From the NCBI RefSeq assembly GCF_038784515.1, contig NZ_CP152376.1, forward strand, positions 3,534,001-3,598,000: 64,000 bases of DNA, in the 5' to 3' direction. The notes under the pieces are model-generated. The model made no database searches. It saw only the letters and a program-made list of their open reading frames with translations, and was not told where the DNA came from. The stretch is from Rhodoferax sp. GW822-FHT02A01. Its GTDB lineage: Bacteria; Pseudomonadota; Gammaproteobacteria; Burkholderiales; Burkholderiaceae_C. Shown piece after piece: positions 1-8,158 of this stretch (positions within the stretch are counted from its first letter, which is position 1; each line of letters opens with the position of its first letter). The translations under genes and the position numbers were made by a program.

Positions 1-198
1 GTGGTTCACGGGCATGCCGATCCGCTGGTTCCCTTTGTCTGCGGTGAGGACACGGCACGTCGCATTCCGCATGCCGTGCTGGTGGGAATAGAAGGCATGG
101 GGCACGACCTGCCTCCCGAGCCGGTGCGGCAGATCCATGAAACCCTGATCCCACGCCTATACATGGCCCAGAAGCACATTGCCGGAGATACACCGTGA
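1..198 (+). CDS. alpha/beta hydrolase, C-terminal fragment
   Basis: This is the 3' end of a gene that begins left of the window; about 65 residues remain. The fragment carries a HADPLVP segment and a GMGHDLP segment. These are the usual places of the acid and the histidine in the Ser-Asp-His triad of alpha/beta hydrolases, and the nucleophile part is missing. The stop codon overlaps the GTG start of queF by four bases (GTGA), so the two genes are probably cotranscribed. Substrate cannot be told from this piece; carboxylesterase, dienelactone-hydrolase and phospholipase-like members all look alike here. Confidence 0.7.
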   Translation: MVHGHADPLVPFVCGEDTARRIPHAVLVGIEGMGHDLPPEPVRQIHETLIPRLYMAQKHIAGDTP

Positions 199-1040
199 AC
201 ACCCCTGAACAGTCCCAGTTGGGCAAGGCCTCGGCCTATGTGGATCAGTACGATGCGTCGCTGCTGTTTCCCATTCCCCGCGCCGGCAAGCGTGCCGAGA
301 TCGGGGTGACCGGAGCCAGCCCGTTTTTTGGCGCCGACATCTGGACCGCCTACGAGCTGAGCTGGCTCAACACGCGTGGCAAACCGCAGGTGGCGCTGGT
401 GCACTTCACCATCCCCTGCGAATCCGTGAATATCGTGGAGAGCAAGTCCTTCAAGCTCTACCTCAACAGCTACAACAACACCCGTTTTACCGATGCCGCC
501 GAGGTGCTGGCGCGACTGCGTGCCGACATCAACGAAGCCGTATGGCGCGGCGGTGTGGTGCAGTCCTCGGTGGGCGTCAAGATGATTGGCCCCGAGCTGT
601 TTGACCGGGAACCGATTTACGAACTCGATGGCCTGAGCCTGGATCGCCTGGACGTCGAATGCACCCGCTACCAGCCTGCCCCCGATTTGCTCACTGCAGC
701 AACCGAAGAGCCGCCGGTCACCGAAGTGCTGGTGAGCAATCTGCTCAAGAGCAATTGCCTGGTCACCGGCCAGCCCGACTGGGGCAGTGTGCAGATCAGC
801 TACACCGGTCCGCAGATCAACCAGGAAGGCTTGCTGCAATACCTGGTGAGCTTTCGCAACCACAACGAGTTCCATGAACAGTGCGTGGAGCGCATCTTCA
901 TGGACCTCTGGACACGCTGCAAGCCGCTCAAGCTCACCGTCTATGCGCGCTACACACGCCGCGGCGGTCTGGACATCAACCCCTTTCGCACCAGCCATCC
1001 GCAGGCGCTGCCATTGAACACACGAACGGCACGCCAATAG
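195..1040 (+). CDS. queF: NADPH-dependent 7-cyano-7-deazaguanine reductase QueF
   Basis: QueF reduces the nitrile of preQ0 to the amine of preQ1, using two NADPH, in the cytoplasmic queuosine tRNA-modification pathway. The 281-residue protein matches the long two-domain (E. coli-type) form. It contains the family motif [10 protein letters not shown] at residues 82-91, which contributes to NADPH binding. The thioimide-forming cysteine is C188 in [12 protein letters not shown], with the general acid D195 seven residues on. The C-terminal half carries the conserved [12 protein letters not shown] stretch. The gene starts at GTG inside the stop of the upstream hydrolase. Its TAG stop shares its last base with the GTG proposed for the next gene, so a small operon is likely. 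No other que gene lies in the window. Confidence 0.95.
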   Translation: MNTPEQSQLGKASAYVDQYDASLLFPIPRAGKRAEIGVTGASPFFGADIWTAYELSWLNTRGKPQVALVHFTIPCESVNIVESKSFKLYLNSYNNTRFTDAAEVLARLRADINEAVWRGGVVQSSVGVKMIGPELFDREPIYELDGLSLDRLDVECTRYQPAPDLLTAATEEPPVTEVLVSNLLKSNCLVTGQPDWGSVQISYTGPQINQEGLLQYLVSFRNHNEFHEQCVERIFMDLWTRCKPLKLTVYARYTRRGGLDINPFRTSHPQALPLNTRTARQ

Positions 1041-2269
1041 TGGCCGCCGTCTTTCCCACCATCCACTGGCAAGAGGGCGGCCACGACTGCAGCGCCCGCT
1101 GGCGCTCCGAACGTGGCGCCTCCGCACCCAAAAAGGTGGTGCTGGCAGACGACACCATGACGGCAGATGCGGCCTACCGTCTGGCGTGCGAAGGCACTGC
1201 GCTACTCTGGCGCGGTGACTTCCAGAACGCGCGCCAGATGTTGCAGGCGCTGGGGCGCCGCCTTGACCAGTCGGCCGCCACCGACAAGCGGGGGCGCAAA
1301 CGCAAACCGCTGGCTGCGAAGCCCGCTACGTTCAGTGCGGAAGAACACGCTGCGGCGGCTGCCAAAGGCTTTCACCTGCATAGGCAGGCGCAGGCCCAAC
1401 GCGCCCGCGTACTGAGCATGGTGCTTTTGTCATTCAGCGAGGACTATGGCCTGACCCTGCGCCGCAGTCCCGATGCCCGAATCGCTTGTGCGCAAGCCTG
1501 GGGCGACGTGGTGGCGGGCGAGGGTGGCAGTGTGGCGTCCATGCGCGAGCTGCTGGGCTTGATCAGCGCCCATGAGTGGCGCAAGAACGGCGTGGAAATA
1601 TCCTCACTCGGTGCGGCACCCAACAACCGTATCTACCCGCATTACGGTGTGTTTTCTCCAGTGCGTGGTGAATACGTCGGGCTAGTCAAACTGGCACCTT
1701 TGGCTGCGGATACCGCAGCGCTGACCATTTTTGATATTGGCACCGGCACCGGCGTACTGTCAGCCGTGCTGGCGCGGCGTGGCGTGGGCCACGTGGTGGC
1801 TACCGACATGGATGCGCGCGCCTTGCAGTGCGCCCGCAGCAACCTGGAGCAACTGGGCGTGAGCGCCCAGGTTGACGTGCAGCAGGCCAATCTGTTTCCC
1901 GCGGGGCTGGCAGACATCATCGTCTGCAATCCGCCCTGGCTACCTGCACGTCCGGGCTCGCCGATCGAGCATGCGGTGTACGACGAAGGTAGCGGCATGC
2001 TGCTGGGCTTTCTGAACGGGCTGCTGGCCCATCTAGAGCCGCAAGGTGAGGGCTGGCTGATCCTGTCCGATCTGGCCGAGCATCTGGGGCTGCGTAGCCG
2101 TGCAGATTTGCTGGCAGCGTTTGCTGCTGCGGGCCTGGTTGTCGTCGGTCGCCTCGACACCGTGCCTGTGCATGGCAAGGCCAGCGACTCCGCGGATCCT
2201 TTGCATGCTGCGCGGTCGGTGGAGGTGACTTCGCTGTGGCGGCTGGCCGATGCCAAGGCCCTCCACTAG
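1040..2269 (+). CDS. class I SAM-dependent methyltransferase (HemK/PrmC-like)
   Basis: About 409 residues if translation starts at the GTG that overlaps the queF stop by one base. I chose this start because the frame upstream of it only overlaps queF. The C-terminal half is a Rossmann methyltransferase: motif I reads FDIGTGTGVLSA near residue 231, the acidic loop ATDMDARAL follows, and an NPPW motif lies near residue 297. NPPY/NPPW motifs are typical of enzymes that methylate an amide or exocyclic amino nitrogen, such as PrmC/HemK on glutamine or rRNA/DNA adenine enzymes. The N-terminal 200 residues show no domain I recognise, so the substrate is unknown. It is not PrmC itself, which has a shorter N-terminal domain. 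Confidence 0.75.
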   Translation: MAAVFPTIHWQEGGHDCSARWRSERGASAPKKVVLADDTMTADAAYRLACEGTALLWRGDFQNARQMLQALGRRLDQSAATDKRGRKRKPLAAKPATFSAEEHAAAAAKGFHLHRQAQAQRARVLSMVLLSFSEDYGLTLRRSPDARIACAQAWGDVVAGEGGSVASMRELLGLISAHEWRKNGVEISSLGAAPNNRIYPHYGVFSPVRGEYVGLVKLAPLAADTAALTIFDIGTGTGVLSAVLARRGVGHVVATDMDARALQCARSNLEQLGVSAQVDVQQANLFPAGLADIIVCNPPWLPARPGSPIEHAVYDEGSGMLLGFLNGLLAHLEPQGEGWLILSDLAEHLGLRSRADLLAAFAAAGLVVVGRLDTVPVHGKASDSADPLHAARSVEVTSLWRLADAKALH

Positions 2270-2295
2270 GCAGAAGGGGCTCTGGCGCAGTTCAC

Positions 2296-3038
2296 TCAGT
2301 GCTGCGTGACAACGATGGGCTCACCCTTGGTGATGATCATGGTGTGCTCGTACTGCGCGGACAAGTTGCCACGCACGCCCACCAGAGTCCATCCATCGGA
2401 CGTCTCATTCACCACACGGCTCTTGGTGGAAAGAAAGGGTTCAATGGTGATCACCATGCCTTCTTCCAGGATGCGCGTATCCGTCGGATCAAAGTAGCCG
2501 GCAATATGCTCTGGCGCTTCATGCAATGCACGTCCCACGCCGTGGCTACCCAGGTTTTCGATGATCTTGAAGCCGTATGCCTTGGCTGTGCGCTGGATCG
2601 CCGCACCGATGTCATTGATGGGCTGGCCGGCACGGGCATGCTTCATGGCGTTTTGCAGGGCCGTGCGCGTGGGCACAAGCGCGTCTTCTGCGGGTTGGTC
2701 GGTGGCACTACCTTGGTACCTCCGGTATCGGCGAAATAGCCTCCCAGTTCGGCGGAGACGTCCACGTTCAAGACGTCACCCGCTCGGATCACCCGATCAC
2801 CGGGAATGCCGTGTGCAGCCTCTTCGTTGATGCTGATGCAGGTTGCGCCGGGAAAGTTGTAGGTGAGCATGGGCGCTGACCGCGCACCATGGCGCTCCAG
2901 CAGTTGCGCTCCCAAAGCGTCTAGCTCCCGTGTGGTCATGCCGGGTTCGGCTGCGTCGAGCATCTCCTGCAGCACGCTGGAAACAATTTTGCCGATGCGT
3001 TGAAGTGCAGCGACGTCGTCTTGGGTTTCAATGGTCAT
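2296..3038 (-). pseudogene. map: methionine aminopeptidase (type I), split by a one-base frameshift
   Basis: Two minus-strand frames together make one complete type I methionine aminopeptidase, which removes the initiator Met from new proteins. The upstream frame (from ATG at 3038) holds the first two metal ligands, in LNVDVSAE and FADTGGT, then runs out of frame after KTRLC. The downstream frame resumes at PTRTALQNAM and holds the remaining ligands in GSHGVGR, EEGMVITIEP and QYEHT. Loss of one base near 2671-2676, beside a run of three G, explains the break. All five metal ligands survive, so this is either a recent mutation or a sequencing slip. Burkholderiales usually carry a main map copy next to rpsB, so loss here could be tolerated. 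Confidence 0.8.
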
Positions 3039-3080
3039 GGGACCTCCTTGTTGAAATAGGGGAACTGTCCGGTGGCTTTC

Positions 3081-3407
3081 TCATGCCTGCCAGACACCGA
3101 ATCCGGCCTCGCGCAAACCGATGCCCAATTCAATCTCCATGTCCACGGCCGCCTTGTAGGACATCGGGTTATAGGCTTCATACAGGTCGGGAACCAATTG
3201 AAGGCCATACAGCAGAACGTAGCGATTGTGCTGGATGCCGGCCTTGTGCTTGTCAAACCGCACATCCGGGTCCAAACCGGTCATTCCAACGTAGACACAG
3301 GGCTTGCCTTGGACATAGTGCGGATTGGCCTTGAGAAACTTCGCTTCAAGCAACACGTCTTTCGACAGTTCGATGACGTAGACGCTGTAATGGCTGCGCT
3401 TTCCCAT
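3081..3407 (-). CDS. GIY-YIG-like small protein
   Basis: This 108-residue protein resembles a GIY-YIG nuclease core. VYVIEL near the N-terminus stands for the GIY strand and CVYVGMTG for the YIG strand. An arginine follows in DVRFDKHK, where the family keeps its catalytic Arg, and a glutamate-bearing helix (MEIELG) lies near the C-terminus. Stand-alone GIY-YIG proteins include structure-specific DNA endonucleases and many of unknown role. It starts 8 bases after the stop of the phosphatase gene upstream and ends about 40 bases before the map start. It therefore belongs to the same minus-strand operon. The assignment rests on motif shape only. Confidence 0.6.
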   Translation of the reverse strand: MGKRSHYSVYVIELSKDVLLEAKFLKANPHYVQGKPCVYVGMTGLDPDVRFDKHKAGIQHNRYVLLYGLQLVPDLYEAYNPMSYKAAVDMEIELGIGLREAGFGVWQA

Positions 3408-3415
3408 GGATGCTG

Positions 3416-3892
3416 TCAGACAGTCTGTACGTGCAGTATCAATCCGTCACAGGCGTCTTCCACCAGATCCAACACCTGATCGAAGCCCTGTGGGCCGCCG
3501 TAGTAGGGGTCGGGCACCACTGGGCTGTCCGATCTTTGGCAGAACTCGGTGAGGCGGCGAATCTTGGGCAGATGCGGCGGCGGACATATCTCTTTCACGT
3601 CGGCCAGGTTGTCCCAGTCCATCACCAGAATCAGGTCAAAGCGCTCGAAGTCGCTCTGCCGTATTTGCCGGGCACGCAAGTCCGACAGGTCGTAGCCACG
3701 TTTGGCGGCATGCGCTTGTGAGCGCGCATCGGGCGCGCTGCCGGGATGGTAGTTGTGGGTACCTGCGGAATCGATGGCAACCCGATCAGCCATGCTCTGC
3801 CTCATGACCTTATGGCGGAACACACCGTGTGCAGTGGGGCTGCGGCATATATTGCCCATGCAGACGAACAGGATGGAGTAGAGTGTCGTCAT
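3416..3892 (-). CDS. low-molecular-weight protein-tyrosine phosphatase
   Basis: A 158-residue cytoplasmic phosphatase. The P-loop signature CX5R(S/T) is C11-MGNIC-R17-S, and the general acid is D128 in PDPYYGG, as in the arsenate-reductase/LMW-PTPase fold. Length fits the family. Its start overlaps the stop of the upstream GFA gene by four bases (ATGA), which implies coupled translation. There is no tyrosine-kinase or exopolysaccharide gene beside it, so a Wzb-type capsule role is not supported. General protein-phosphotyrosine dephosphorylation is the safer reading. Confidence 0.9.
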   Translation of the reverse strand: MTTLYSILFVCMGNICRSPTAHGVFRHKVMRQSMADRVAIDSAGTHNYHPGSAPDARSQAHAAKRGYDLSDLRARQIRQSDFERFDLILVMDWDNLADVKEICPPPHLPKIRRLTEFCQRSDSPVVPDPYYGGPQGFDQVLDLVEDACDGLILHVQTV

Positions 3893-4401
3893 GTAGCGCC
3901 TGACTTGGCAGCCAGCATGGTCTTTCGCCTTGCCAGACTCTCAGCGGGCCAAACGTGTTCGCGCGCATAGTAGTCTTCAAACGCAACGGCGCCTTCGGGC
4001 AGTACAACCCAAGGCTGTTTGGAGGCAGTGAAGATATGGACATCTGGTGGCAGCAGGTCCGGATTGTCCAACGTGCCAACGCGAACGAATTTGACGGCAG
4101 CGCCCGATCCGGCGTAGTGGCTCCATACCGCCACCTTGCAGGTCGGGCAGCGTGCAATCTTTTGGCCCAGGCCACTGGCAGAGGGCGTGTCCACCACTTC
4201 CGGAGGCACTCCAAGCATGGTGACACGATCCGCTTCTATCATGGCATTCAGTGCAAAGGCAGCACCGGATTCCCTTTGGCACCAGCGGCAGTGGCAGCAG
4301 TGCACGACTAATGGCTTGGTTTCCATGCGATAACGAACGGCTTGGCAATCGCAGCCACCTTCGGCAGGAAACGCGTCTTGTGTTGAAACTGACTTGGTCA
4401 T
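3889..4401 (-). CDS. GFA-family (Mss4-like) zinc protein
   Basis: About 170 residues from the ATG at 4401, which is one base past the stop of the DUF2277 gene upstream. A longer reading from 4479 would run through that gene and is rejected. The pattern of cysteines is that of the glutathione-dependent formaldehyde-activating family: GGCDCQAVRY near the start, CCHCRWCQ, then ARCPTCK. These bind structural zinc in an Mss4-like fold. Most GFA proteins have no proven enzymatic role, and the family name should not be read as function. A second GFA gene lies at 32809. Confidence 0.8.
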   Translation of the reverse strand: MTKSVSTQDAFPAEGGCDCQAVRYRMETKPLVVHCCHCRWCQRESGAAFALNAMIEADRVTMLGVPPEVVDTPSASGLGQKIARCPTCKVAVWSHYAGSGAAVKFVRVGTLDNPDLLPPDVHIFTASKQPWVVLPEGAVAFEDYYAREHVWPAESLARRKTMLAAKSGAT

Positions 4402-4402
4402 G

Positions 4403-4675
4403 TCAACGCGTGCCCCACCGGGCCCCTTGCGCCGCTTTGGCCTTTGCGGCTTCCACTTCCCGGTTGCGCGGGCTGGCATGGGTCGTCAGCGACTGGATCA
4501 AGGTGCGTGCGCTGGCGGCTACCTCTTGCACGGCGCGCTCGAAAGCGGCCTCATTGGCCTTGGATGGCACGTTGAAGCCGCTGAGCTTGCGCACAAACTG
4601 CAGCGAGGCGTCGCGTATCTCGATTTCCGTGGCGGGGGGATCAAAGTTGAAGAGGGTCTTGATGCTTCGGCACAT
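4403..4675 (-). CDS. DUF2277 family protein
   Basis: The first gene of the minus-strand operon, about 90 residues from the ATG at 4675 (MCRSIKTL). Upstream in-frame codons lack family similarity. The sequence MCRSIKTLFNFDPPATE is typical of the DUF2277 family, small cytoplasmic proteins of unknown function found across proteobacteria and actinobacteria. A helical, charged C-terminal half ends in an Arg/Ala-rich tail. The GFA gene follows after a single base, so the two are translationally coupled. No functional call is possible beyond the family. Confidence 0.75.
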   Translation of the reverse strand: MCRSIKTLFNFDPPATEIEIRDASLQFVRKLSGFNVPSKANEAAFERAVQEVAASARTLIQSLTTHASPRNREVEAAKAKAAQGARWGTR

Positions 4676-4724
4676 GGTGCTTTCACTCCAAAATGGCGAT
4701 GGCACAGAAATTACCATACCGCCA

Positions 4725-5456
4725 ATGACCACACCCGTTCAGCCCACTCTCAAGCGCGTCCACGCCAAGCGACTGCGCGAGGTCTACCGCTCCGCGGGCT
4801 GGCCTTGTCTGGACGTGGTGGAGGTGGAGCTGCTAGCGGCCGGCCTGCTGGAGCGCATCCCCAATCCGGGTGGTCTGGAATGCGTACGGGTCACGGATGC
4901 CGGCATCCAGTTTCTGGCGGGTGCGGCGCACAGCAACCGCAAGGCGTTTTCGGCGCATGAGGCGCTGGTGGACCAGGTGGCGCAGGCCATGGCGCGTGAC
5001 GGGCGCCTGGTCTGGAAGGGCTTGAGCCTGCGCGCCATGTTGCCGGCCGCTGACGAAGCGTCGTCCAAGCCGCGCTGGAAGATGTGCAACCCGGACGTGT
5101 TTTCCATCCGCAACAGCTCACGCCCGGACTATCTGGAGCCCATCGTGCACGAGATCAAGGTCAGCCGTGCCGACCTGCTGGGCGATCTCAAACAGGTCGA
5201 CAAGCGCAATGCCTATCTCGATATCGGCGGCCAATGTTGGTACGTGCTCGGCTGCAATGCCAAAGGCCAGGCCATTGGCGAGCCGGAGGAGATTCCCATG
5301 GAGTGCGGCGTGATGCTGTATGCCAACGACAAGCTCGAAGTCCTGCGCATGGCTCCCCGGAAAGAAGCCAGAACCTTGTCGTTTTCCGTCTGGATGGCGC
5401 TGGCAAAAGCCGCACCGTCGGTCATTGCGCTGGATGCGCAAATGCCGGTCGGCTGA
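4725..5456 (+). CDS. MmcB-like PD-(D/E)XK nuclease-fold protein
   Basis: A 243-residue protein from the ATG at 4725; the frame is open further upstream but only across the opposite-strand DUF2277 gene. The first part looks like a small winged-helix domain (LREVYRSAGW, VTDAGIQFL). The second half carries an acidic residue in NPDVFSI and then HEIKVSRADLLGDLK, which fits the D...ExK metal site of PD-(D/E)XK nucleases. It closely resembles the EIKVS.AD..AD.K signature of MmcB-type DNA-repair proteins. A later YVLGCNA strand completes the core. Its 3' end overlaps the convergent HD-oxygenase gene by about 35 bases. Nuclease activity is inferred from motif only. Confidence 0.6.
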   Translation: MTTPVQPTLKRVHAKRLREVYRSAGWPCLDVVEVELLAAGLLERIPNPGGLECVRVTDAGIQFLAGAAHSNRKAFSAHEALVDQVAQAMARDGRLVWKGLSLRAMLPAADEASSKPRWKMCNPDVFSIRNSSRPDYLEPIVHEIKVSRADLLGDLKQVDKRNAYLDIGGQCWYVLGCNAKGQAIGEPEEIPMECGVMLYANDKLEVLRMAPRKEARTLSFSVWMALAKAAPSVIALDAQMPVG

Positions 5457-5985
5457 ACACCTCGCGCAGCATGGGCTCAAAGTGGCTCGGGGGCTTGGTC
5501 GGGTAGGCCGGGTCGAAGGCGGCCTGGTCGTAGCGCTCGCAAAAGCGCTGGCAGGATTCAAACCAGCGGTGGTCCTTGTACGCCAGGTGGCCTTGCACAT
5601 CCTTGTCGTAGTGGTGCGCGTAGTACTGCATCTGGAACAGGCCGTGCATCTCTACCACCCAGGTCACTTCGGGGCGCACAAAGGGCCGCAGAATGCTGGC
5701 GGCAAACTGCGAGTGGTTCTCGGGAGCCAGCTCATCGCCCAGGTCGTGCAGCAGGGCCGCCACCACCATCTCGATGTCGGCACCATCGTCCTCGGCGCGG
5801 GTTGCGCTTTGCAGGGAGTGCTCCAGCCGGGAAATCTTGTAACCCTGCAGCGATCCGCCCAGGCGCTCCAGCGCCAGCAGCAGTCGCTCGGGCAGGGCGC
5901 GGATGTAGTCGTGTTCCAGCTTCTGCAGAAAGACGTACTCCTCGCGGGTGCCATCTTTCATCTGGGTAAAGGCAACGGTGTCCAT
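5422..5985 (-). CDS. tmpB: HD-domain mixed-valent di-iron oxygenase, TmpB/PhnZ-like
   Basis: A 187-residue protein. I chose the second ATG (5985) because AAGGA lies 7 bases before it and only one base before the first ATG at 5991. The HD motifs are H56 (RLEHS), H80-D81 (LLHDLGD), H91 (ENHSQ) and H114 (EMHGLFQ), in the order of the phosphonate-degradation HD oxygenases PhnZ and TmpB. These use a di-iron centre to split the C-P bond of 1-hydroxyphosphonates to phosphate and a carboxylate. The REEYVFLQ stretch may hold the tyrosine/glutamate pair that gates the iron in PhnZ. The last ligand of the HD-x-x-H pattern reads D (HDLGD). It lies 21-27 bases after the oxygenase gene, strongly suggesting a TmpAB pair. 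Confidence 0.75.
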   Translation of the reverse strand: MDTVAFTQMKDGTREEYVFLQKLEHDYIRALPERLLLALERLGGSLQGYKISRLEHSLQSATRAEDDGADIEMVVAALLHDLGDELAPENHSQFAASILRPFVRPEVTWVVEMHGLFQMQYYAHHYDKDVQGHLAYKDHRWFESCQRFCERYDQAAFDPAYPTKPPSHFEPMLREVFSRPAFAHPAQ

Positions 5986-6012
5986 GTACATATCCTTGGG
6001 GGTGAGGGGCTA

Positions 6013-7119
6013 TCAGCCGAATTGACGTTTGAGGACCAGGTACTGGCTGCGTGGGCCGTCGCGGTCCACATAGCAGCCTTGCAACTGGCGGTGGCCCTCG
6101 GAGGGGTCGAAGGCGGTGCGTCCGTGCAGCACGCGGTTGTTGTCAAACATCATCATCTCGCCCGCATTGAGGCGGATGCGCAGCTCGTACTGCGGGTCTT
6201 CAAACAGCACGCCCAGGCGTTTGCGGGCTGCATGGTAGCGGCGGGTATCTTCCTGCGACATCACCGGGATGTCGTCCAGGCGCGGGCTGTAGTGCACGCC
6301 GGTCATGTTGCCCTCGCCATCGAGCTCGATCATGGGCTTGATGGAAACCAGATGCGTGGTCGCATCGCGGAACTCGTAGCGCACCGGGATGCGGCTCAGC
6401 AGCGCAAAACCTTCCGGGTCTTCGCGTCGCACCTGCTCGGCCACCGCCAGGCTGTCCACCAGGGTGGAGAGGCCGCCGGATGTTTCGTTTTGCAGGCATT
6501 GCAGGATCTGTATGCCGGGCACCGGTGTGCGGTAGGGGTTGTCGGTGTGCGGGCCCAGGGCGACCGGGCGGTAGGCCAGATCGTTGGAGTCGGGGCGGGA
6601 ATAGACCTCAAAGAAGGCGCCGAAGTTGGTGGTGCGCACAAAGCCGAAGCGACGGGCGATTTCCAGAATCGAGTCGGCCTTGGTGGGTGTCTCATTCACC
6701 AGCAGGAAGCCGCGTTCAATGAAGTCCCGCAGGGCGCGGTACAGCACCGCCTCCTGCTGCAGATCTGCCCAGCGGTAAACCGGGCGTGGCGTCAGGTCCG
6801 AGCGCCAGGGCTTGGGTTCGGGGCAGCCGGTGCTGAGCACCGCACCTTGCACCAGTTCCTCCTGGTCAAACTGGCCGGAGAACCCATCGCTGAACGACAG
6901 ATGCAGCTTGCCCTCCACATGGCGTGCGCCCAGCAGGTACAGATCGTCGGGCAGCAGGTGCGGGTTCATCAGGCGCTGGCCAGTGACCACGTCGCGCTGC
7001 GACGGGTCCAGGCTGCGGGCGCGCAGCCACAGGGCGGGGAGCTCGGTTTCCTTGGCGCCCTGGCGCAGCATCACGCGCACGGGCTTGGATTCGGTATGCA
7101 GAAGGATTTCAGATTTCAC
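6013..7119 (-). CDS. tmpA: gamma-butyrobetaine-hydroxylase-like Fe(II)/2-oxoglutarate oxygenase, TmpA-like
   Basis: A 368-residue TauD/BBOX-superfamily oxygenase. The iron-binding facial triad is H and D in GPHTDNPYR plus the distal H in NNRVLHGRTAF; a 2-oxoglutarate-binding Arg is expected near the C-terminal GHRQLQGCYVDRD. The N-terminal region resembles the BBOX cap domain (LPALWLRARSLD) but lacks the Cys cluster that binds zinc in eukaryotic BBOX. Partnered with an HD-oxygenase, this is the arrangement of TmpA-TmpB. There TmpA hydroxylates 2-trimethylaminoethylphosphonate at C1 and TmpB cleaves the product to phosphate and glycine betaine. Carnitine synthesis is the alternative but would not explain the HD partner. 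Expression is probably controlled by the divergent LysR gene. Confidence 0.75.
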   Translation of the reverse strand: MKSEILLHTESKPVRVMLRQGAKETELPALWLRARSLDPSQRDVVTGQRLMNPHLLPDDLYLLGARHVEGKLHLSFSDGFSGQFDQEELVQGAVLSTGCPEPKPWRSDLTPRPVYRWADLQQEAVLYRALRDFIERGFLLVNETPTKADSILEIARRFGFVRTTNFGAFFEVYSRPDSNDLAYRPVALGPHTDNPYRTPVPGIQILQCLQNETSGGLSTLVDSLAVAEQVRREDPEGFALLSRIPVRYEFRDATTHLVSIKPMIELDGEGNMTGVHYSPRLDDIPVMSQEDTRRYHAARKRLGVLFEDPQYELRIRLNAGEMMMFDNNRVLHGRTAFDPSEGHRQLQGCYVDRDGPRSQYLVLKRQFG

Positions 7120-7191
7120 GGTGTTCTTCGCGGGCAGCGACAGGGCAGTGGACGATGGAATGCAGTTTGCTTGACTTCCCTCAATTCTTCA

Positions 7192-7229
7192 AACGAAAAA
7201 ACTTTCGTTATAAGATTAGTTTGACTAAT
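7192..7229. promoter_or_regulatory. candidate LysR operators between tmpA and its regulator
   Basis: The 130-base divergent intergenic region holds two perfect palindromes. AACGAAA (7192-7198) pairs with TTTCGTT (7203-7209). ATTAG-TTTGA-CTAAT lies at 7215-7229 and fits the T-N11-A box bound by LysR-type regulators. Their place, just upstream of the LysR start at 7250, fits autoregulation and control of tmpAB. Binding itself is inferred. Confidence 0.55.
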
Positions 7230-7249
7230 GCCTCACTTATGGATGCCCC

Positions 7250-8146
7250 ATGGCCCGACTTCCCCCCTTGAACTGGCTGCGCGCCTTTGAGGCCTCGGCC
7301 CGCGCGCTGAGTTTCACCTCTGCAGCGGAGGAGCTGAACATGACCCAAAGCGCCGTGAGCCAGCAGATCAAGAGCCTGGAGAGCGCCTTGGGGCGCAGCC
7401 TGTTCCTGCGCCGCGCGCGTGGCCTGGAACTCACCGACGAGGGGCGTGGTTACCTGCCCACGGTGCAGGCGGCATTCGCCATGCTGGAGGAGGGCACCAC
7501 GGTCCTGCAGGGGCGCAATGACCCGGATGTGCTGGAGCTGCAGGTGAACCTTTCGTTTGCCTTGTTCTGGCTCACGCCGCGTCTGGGCCAGTTCATGGAA
7601 GAGAACCCCAGTGTGCAGCTCAACCTGGCCACCTCGGTCTGGAGCGAGGAGCGACCCAACCACGCCGCGTCCATGCAGATCGTGTTTGGCCTAGGCAAGA
7701 AGGAGGGCATCGCTGGCAAGCGCCTCACGCGCGACACCTTGTTCCCGGTGTGTTCACCGAAGCTGGCGCGCCAGATCAAATCGCTGGATGACCTGCTGGC
7801 GCAGCGCCTGTTTGATCTGCCCGGCACCGCCCAGAGTTGGGGTGCCTGGCTCAAGGCGCATCCCCAGGGCCATAGCCTGGAGGTTCCTGCAGTGCATCGC
7901 GCCAGCACCTGGGCCTTGAGCCTGGAGTGGGCGCAGCGCGATCTGGGCGTGGCGCTGGCGCATGAAACCATCGTCAACGACTTGCTGGCATCTGGCCAAC
8001 TGGTGCGGCCCTTTGCGTTCTCCATCCCCTTGAAAGAGTCCTACTACCTGATTGCGCCCGAAGGCATGCGCACGCGCCACGCCAGCAAGGTGTTCAAGGA
8101 CTGGTTGCTGCGGGAGATGGCGGTGTTCCAGAGCGTGCCAGGCTGA
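7250..8146 (+). CDS. LysR-family transcriptional regulator (GcvA-type)
   Basis: A 298-residue regulator with an N-terminal winged helix-turn-helix (LSFTSAAEELNMTQSAVSQQIKSLE). The effector-binding domain follows (LQVNLSFALFWLTPRLGQF onward). The opening PPLNWLRAFEASARALSF is characteristic of the GcvA subgroup. It is transcribed away from tmpA, with two palindromes in between, and is therefore the likely regulator of the phosphonate gene pair. The effector could be the phosphonate or a pathway intermediate. The gene downstream (dinB) is convergent, only 12 bases away. Confidence 0.9.
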   Translation: MARLPPLNWLRAFEASARALSFTSAAEELNMTQSAVSQQIKSLESALGRSLFLRRARGLELTDEGRGYLPTVQAAFAMLEEGTTVLQGRNDPDVLELQVNLSFALFWLTPRLGQFMEENPSVQLNLATSVWSEERPNHAASMQIVFGLGKKEGIAGKRLTRDTLFPVCSPKLARQIKSLDDLLAQRLFDLPGTAQSWGAWLKAHPQGHSLEVPAVHRASTWALSLEWAQRDLGVALAHETIVNDLLASGQLVRPFAFSIPLKESYYLIAPEGMRTRHASKVFKDWLLREMAVFQSVPG

Positions 8147-8158
8147 TCCAGCTGGCGC

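Noticed and set aside
4403..4479. Longer start for the GFA gene at 4479
   Set aside because: It would run through the end of the DUF2277 gene, and the added residues are Arg/Pro-rich and outside the family.
5320..7224. 634-residue plus-strand open frame
   Set aside because: It lies antisense to the two oxygenase genes, which have clear motifs; its protein is Val/Gln/His-rich without any domain, as expected for a mirror frame in GC-rich DNA.
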